DNA from: Candidatus Chloroheliales bacterium
Lineage (GTDB): Bacteria > Chloroflexota > Chloroflexia > QHBQ01
Direction of reading: 5' to 3'
NCBI GenBank assembly: GCA_003243865.1
Contig: QHBQ01000281.1
Span: forward strand, 1,982-7,312
DNA length: 5,331 bases
The position numbers and the translations under genes were made by a program. Every line of letters begins with the position of its first letter. Within the stretch, counting starts at the first letter, position 1. Shown in pieces: positions 4,736 through 5,331 of the stretch. The notes beneath the pieces are model-generated. The model was not told the origin of the DNA. It worked only from the letters and a program-made list of their open reading frames with translations, and did no database searches.

Positions 4736-5331
4736 TTACACGAAACCAATGAAGGCCAAGATAAAGTTTCCCAGTAGCCACAATACCCCCAGTACAATCT
4801 CGTAGTTAAATTCCAGAATCCCGCCAATCGGCCCATATTTAGGATGGCGCTGGCGGTGCCAGCTTATTAGCCCCAGGATTGATGCTGCCCAGACTAGCGC
4901 CCAGAGCAACCATATCCTCTTGAAAAGGAAGGTGAGCAGCGCCAGGGTCAGCATGAAGGCCAGAACGCGGCCAATCACCCCCCACCAACTGACCGTTTGC
5001 GACTCCGGCAGCGACGCTTCATGTATGGGTGGAAGCGTGAGCGGTGCCTGCAAAGTCGGCAGCGATGTCGCCGTCCTGAACGGACCCAACTCAATCAACG
5101 TCTCGGGCCGGTTAATCTCTGGCGGTGCTGGGGGTATCGCCTCATACGCATCTGGAGGCACAATCGGCAACGCCTGTCGGGTAGGTACAGATGCAGCCCT
5201 CCCCGGACTCTGTTCAATAAGCACATTTTGTGCAGGGTCAAGCGCGCTGGGTGGAAGCAGCGGAGTGGCCTGTGACGTGGTCGAACTGGCGATTCGCCGC
5301 ACCTCGTCGCCATAATCCTCATCGCGGTCGG
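4736..5331 (-). CDS. Pro-rich protein with three C-terminal membrane segments, 5' partial
   Basis: The frame is open to the right edge, so the start lies outside; 197 codons are visible. Internal GTG codons such as 5302 are not needed, since the codons before it read D-R-D-E-D-Y-G, the same motif as residues 41-47 of the 218-codon neighbour. Counting from V at 5302 as 1, residues 5-103 are Pro/Ala/Thr-rich with two related repeats (28-58 and 69-99). Membrane segments follow at about 107-127, 130-148 and 168-188, the last ending at the C-terminus. A basic loop (H149-R-Q-R-H-P-K-Y) lies between segments 2 and 3. I recognise no named family. It ends 141 bp before the next gene, without a clear terminator, and that gene has its own promoter. 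Confidence 0.75.
   Translation of the reverse strand, partial: DRDEDYGDEVRRIASSTTSQATPLLPPSALDPAQNVLIEQSPGRAASVPTRQALPIVPPDAYEAIPPAPPEINRPETLIELGPFRTATSLPTLQAPLTLPPIHEASLPESQTVSWWGVIGRVLAFMLTLALLTFLFKRIWLLWALVWAASILGLISWHRQRHPKYGPIGGILEFNYEIVLGVLWLLGNFILAFIGFV
5006..5221 (-). repeat. Two related 31-residue repeats in the right-edge gene
   Basis: The protein segments encoded by 5221-5129 and 5098-5006 both follow L-I-E-x-x-P-x-R-[AT]-A-[ST]-[VL]-P-T-x-Q-A, then a Pro-Pro, a Glu-Ala and a final Pro, offset by 41 residues. The bases have diverged, so this is an old duplication or a pattern kept by selection. It could be a docking or spacer repeat outside the membrane segments. Confidence 0.6.

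Noticed and set aside
4920..5315. Plus-strand open frame of 131 codons
   Set aside because: It is antisense to the right-edge gene, which has clear membrane segments and the shared D-E-D-Y-G motif; there is no ribosome site on this strand.

Overview
This window looks like chromosomal DNA from a GC-rich, free-living bacterium. The best guess is Chloroflexota (Chloroflexia/Roseiflexus-like). The reasons are a secreted protein with a Thr/Pro linker leading into an S-layer-homology (SLH) domain, a short-Cys lipoprotein, Pro-rich small membrane proteins including a 2TM-domain protein, and GGGCGCAA-type palindromic repeats between genes. The assignment is an inference; no rRNA or marker gene is present. 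All convincing genes lie on the minus strand, so the window reads from right to left as transcribed.

Right part (5331-3287): three small, Pro-rich membrane proteins. The first (5331-4736) enters from beyond the right edge and lacks its start. After a 141-bp gap holding an extended -10 promoter come two genes 24 nt apart, likely one operon: a protein with a Trp-rich membrane hairpin and an Arg/Gly/aromatic tail (4594-3938), and a 2TM-domain protein (3913-3287). All three share a short acidic-Tyr-Gly motif (D-E-D-Y-G or D-T-Y-G) ahead of a Pro-rich linker, and each ends in a different membrane module. This suggests a modular family built by swapping C-terminal domains.

Middle part (3286-2306): about 980 bp with no credible protein gene. 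It holds a near-perfect 65-bp palindrome (3190-3254), a decayed second copy (3110-3170), a reverse-orientation copy of its end (2874-2897), and between them a 218-bp MITE-like element with 14-bp perfect terminal inverted repeats (2895-3112). Next to this repeat cluster is a textbook sigma-70-type promoter on the minus strand (TTGACA, 17 bp, TATACT; 2840-2868). It is followed by a leader of about 530 nt with several hairpins before the next gene.

Left part (2305-1): two genes 24 nt apart, each with a strong Shine-Dalgarno sequence, likely one operon. The first is a lipoprotein with a concanavalin A-like (LamG/DUF1080-like) beta-sandwich domain, starting at TTG. The second is a secreted beta-propeller-like protein with Asp-box (BNR) motifs, a Thr/Pro linker and the beginning of an SLH domain cut by the left edge. 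Together they look like a cell-surface pair, with carbohydrate or glycoconjugate binding as the most likely theme. No catalytic site can be shown.
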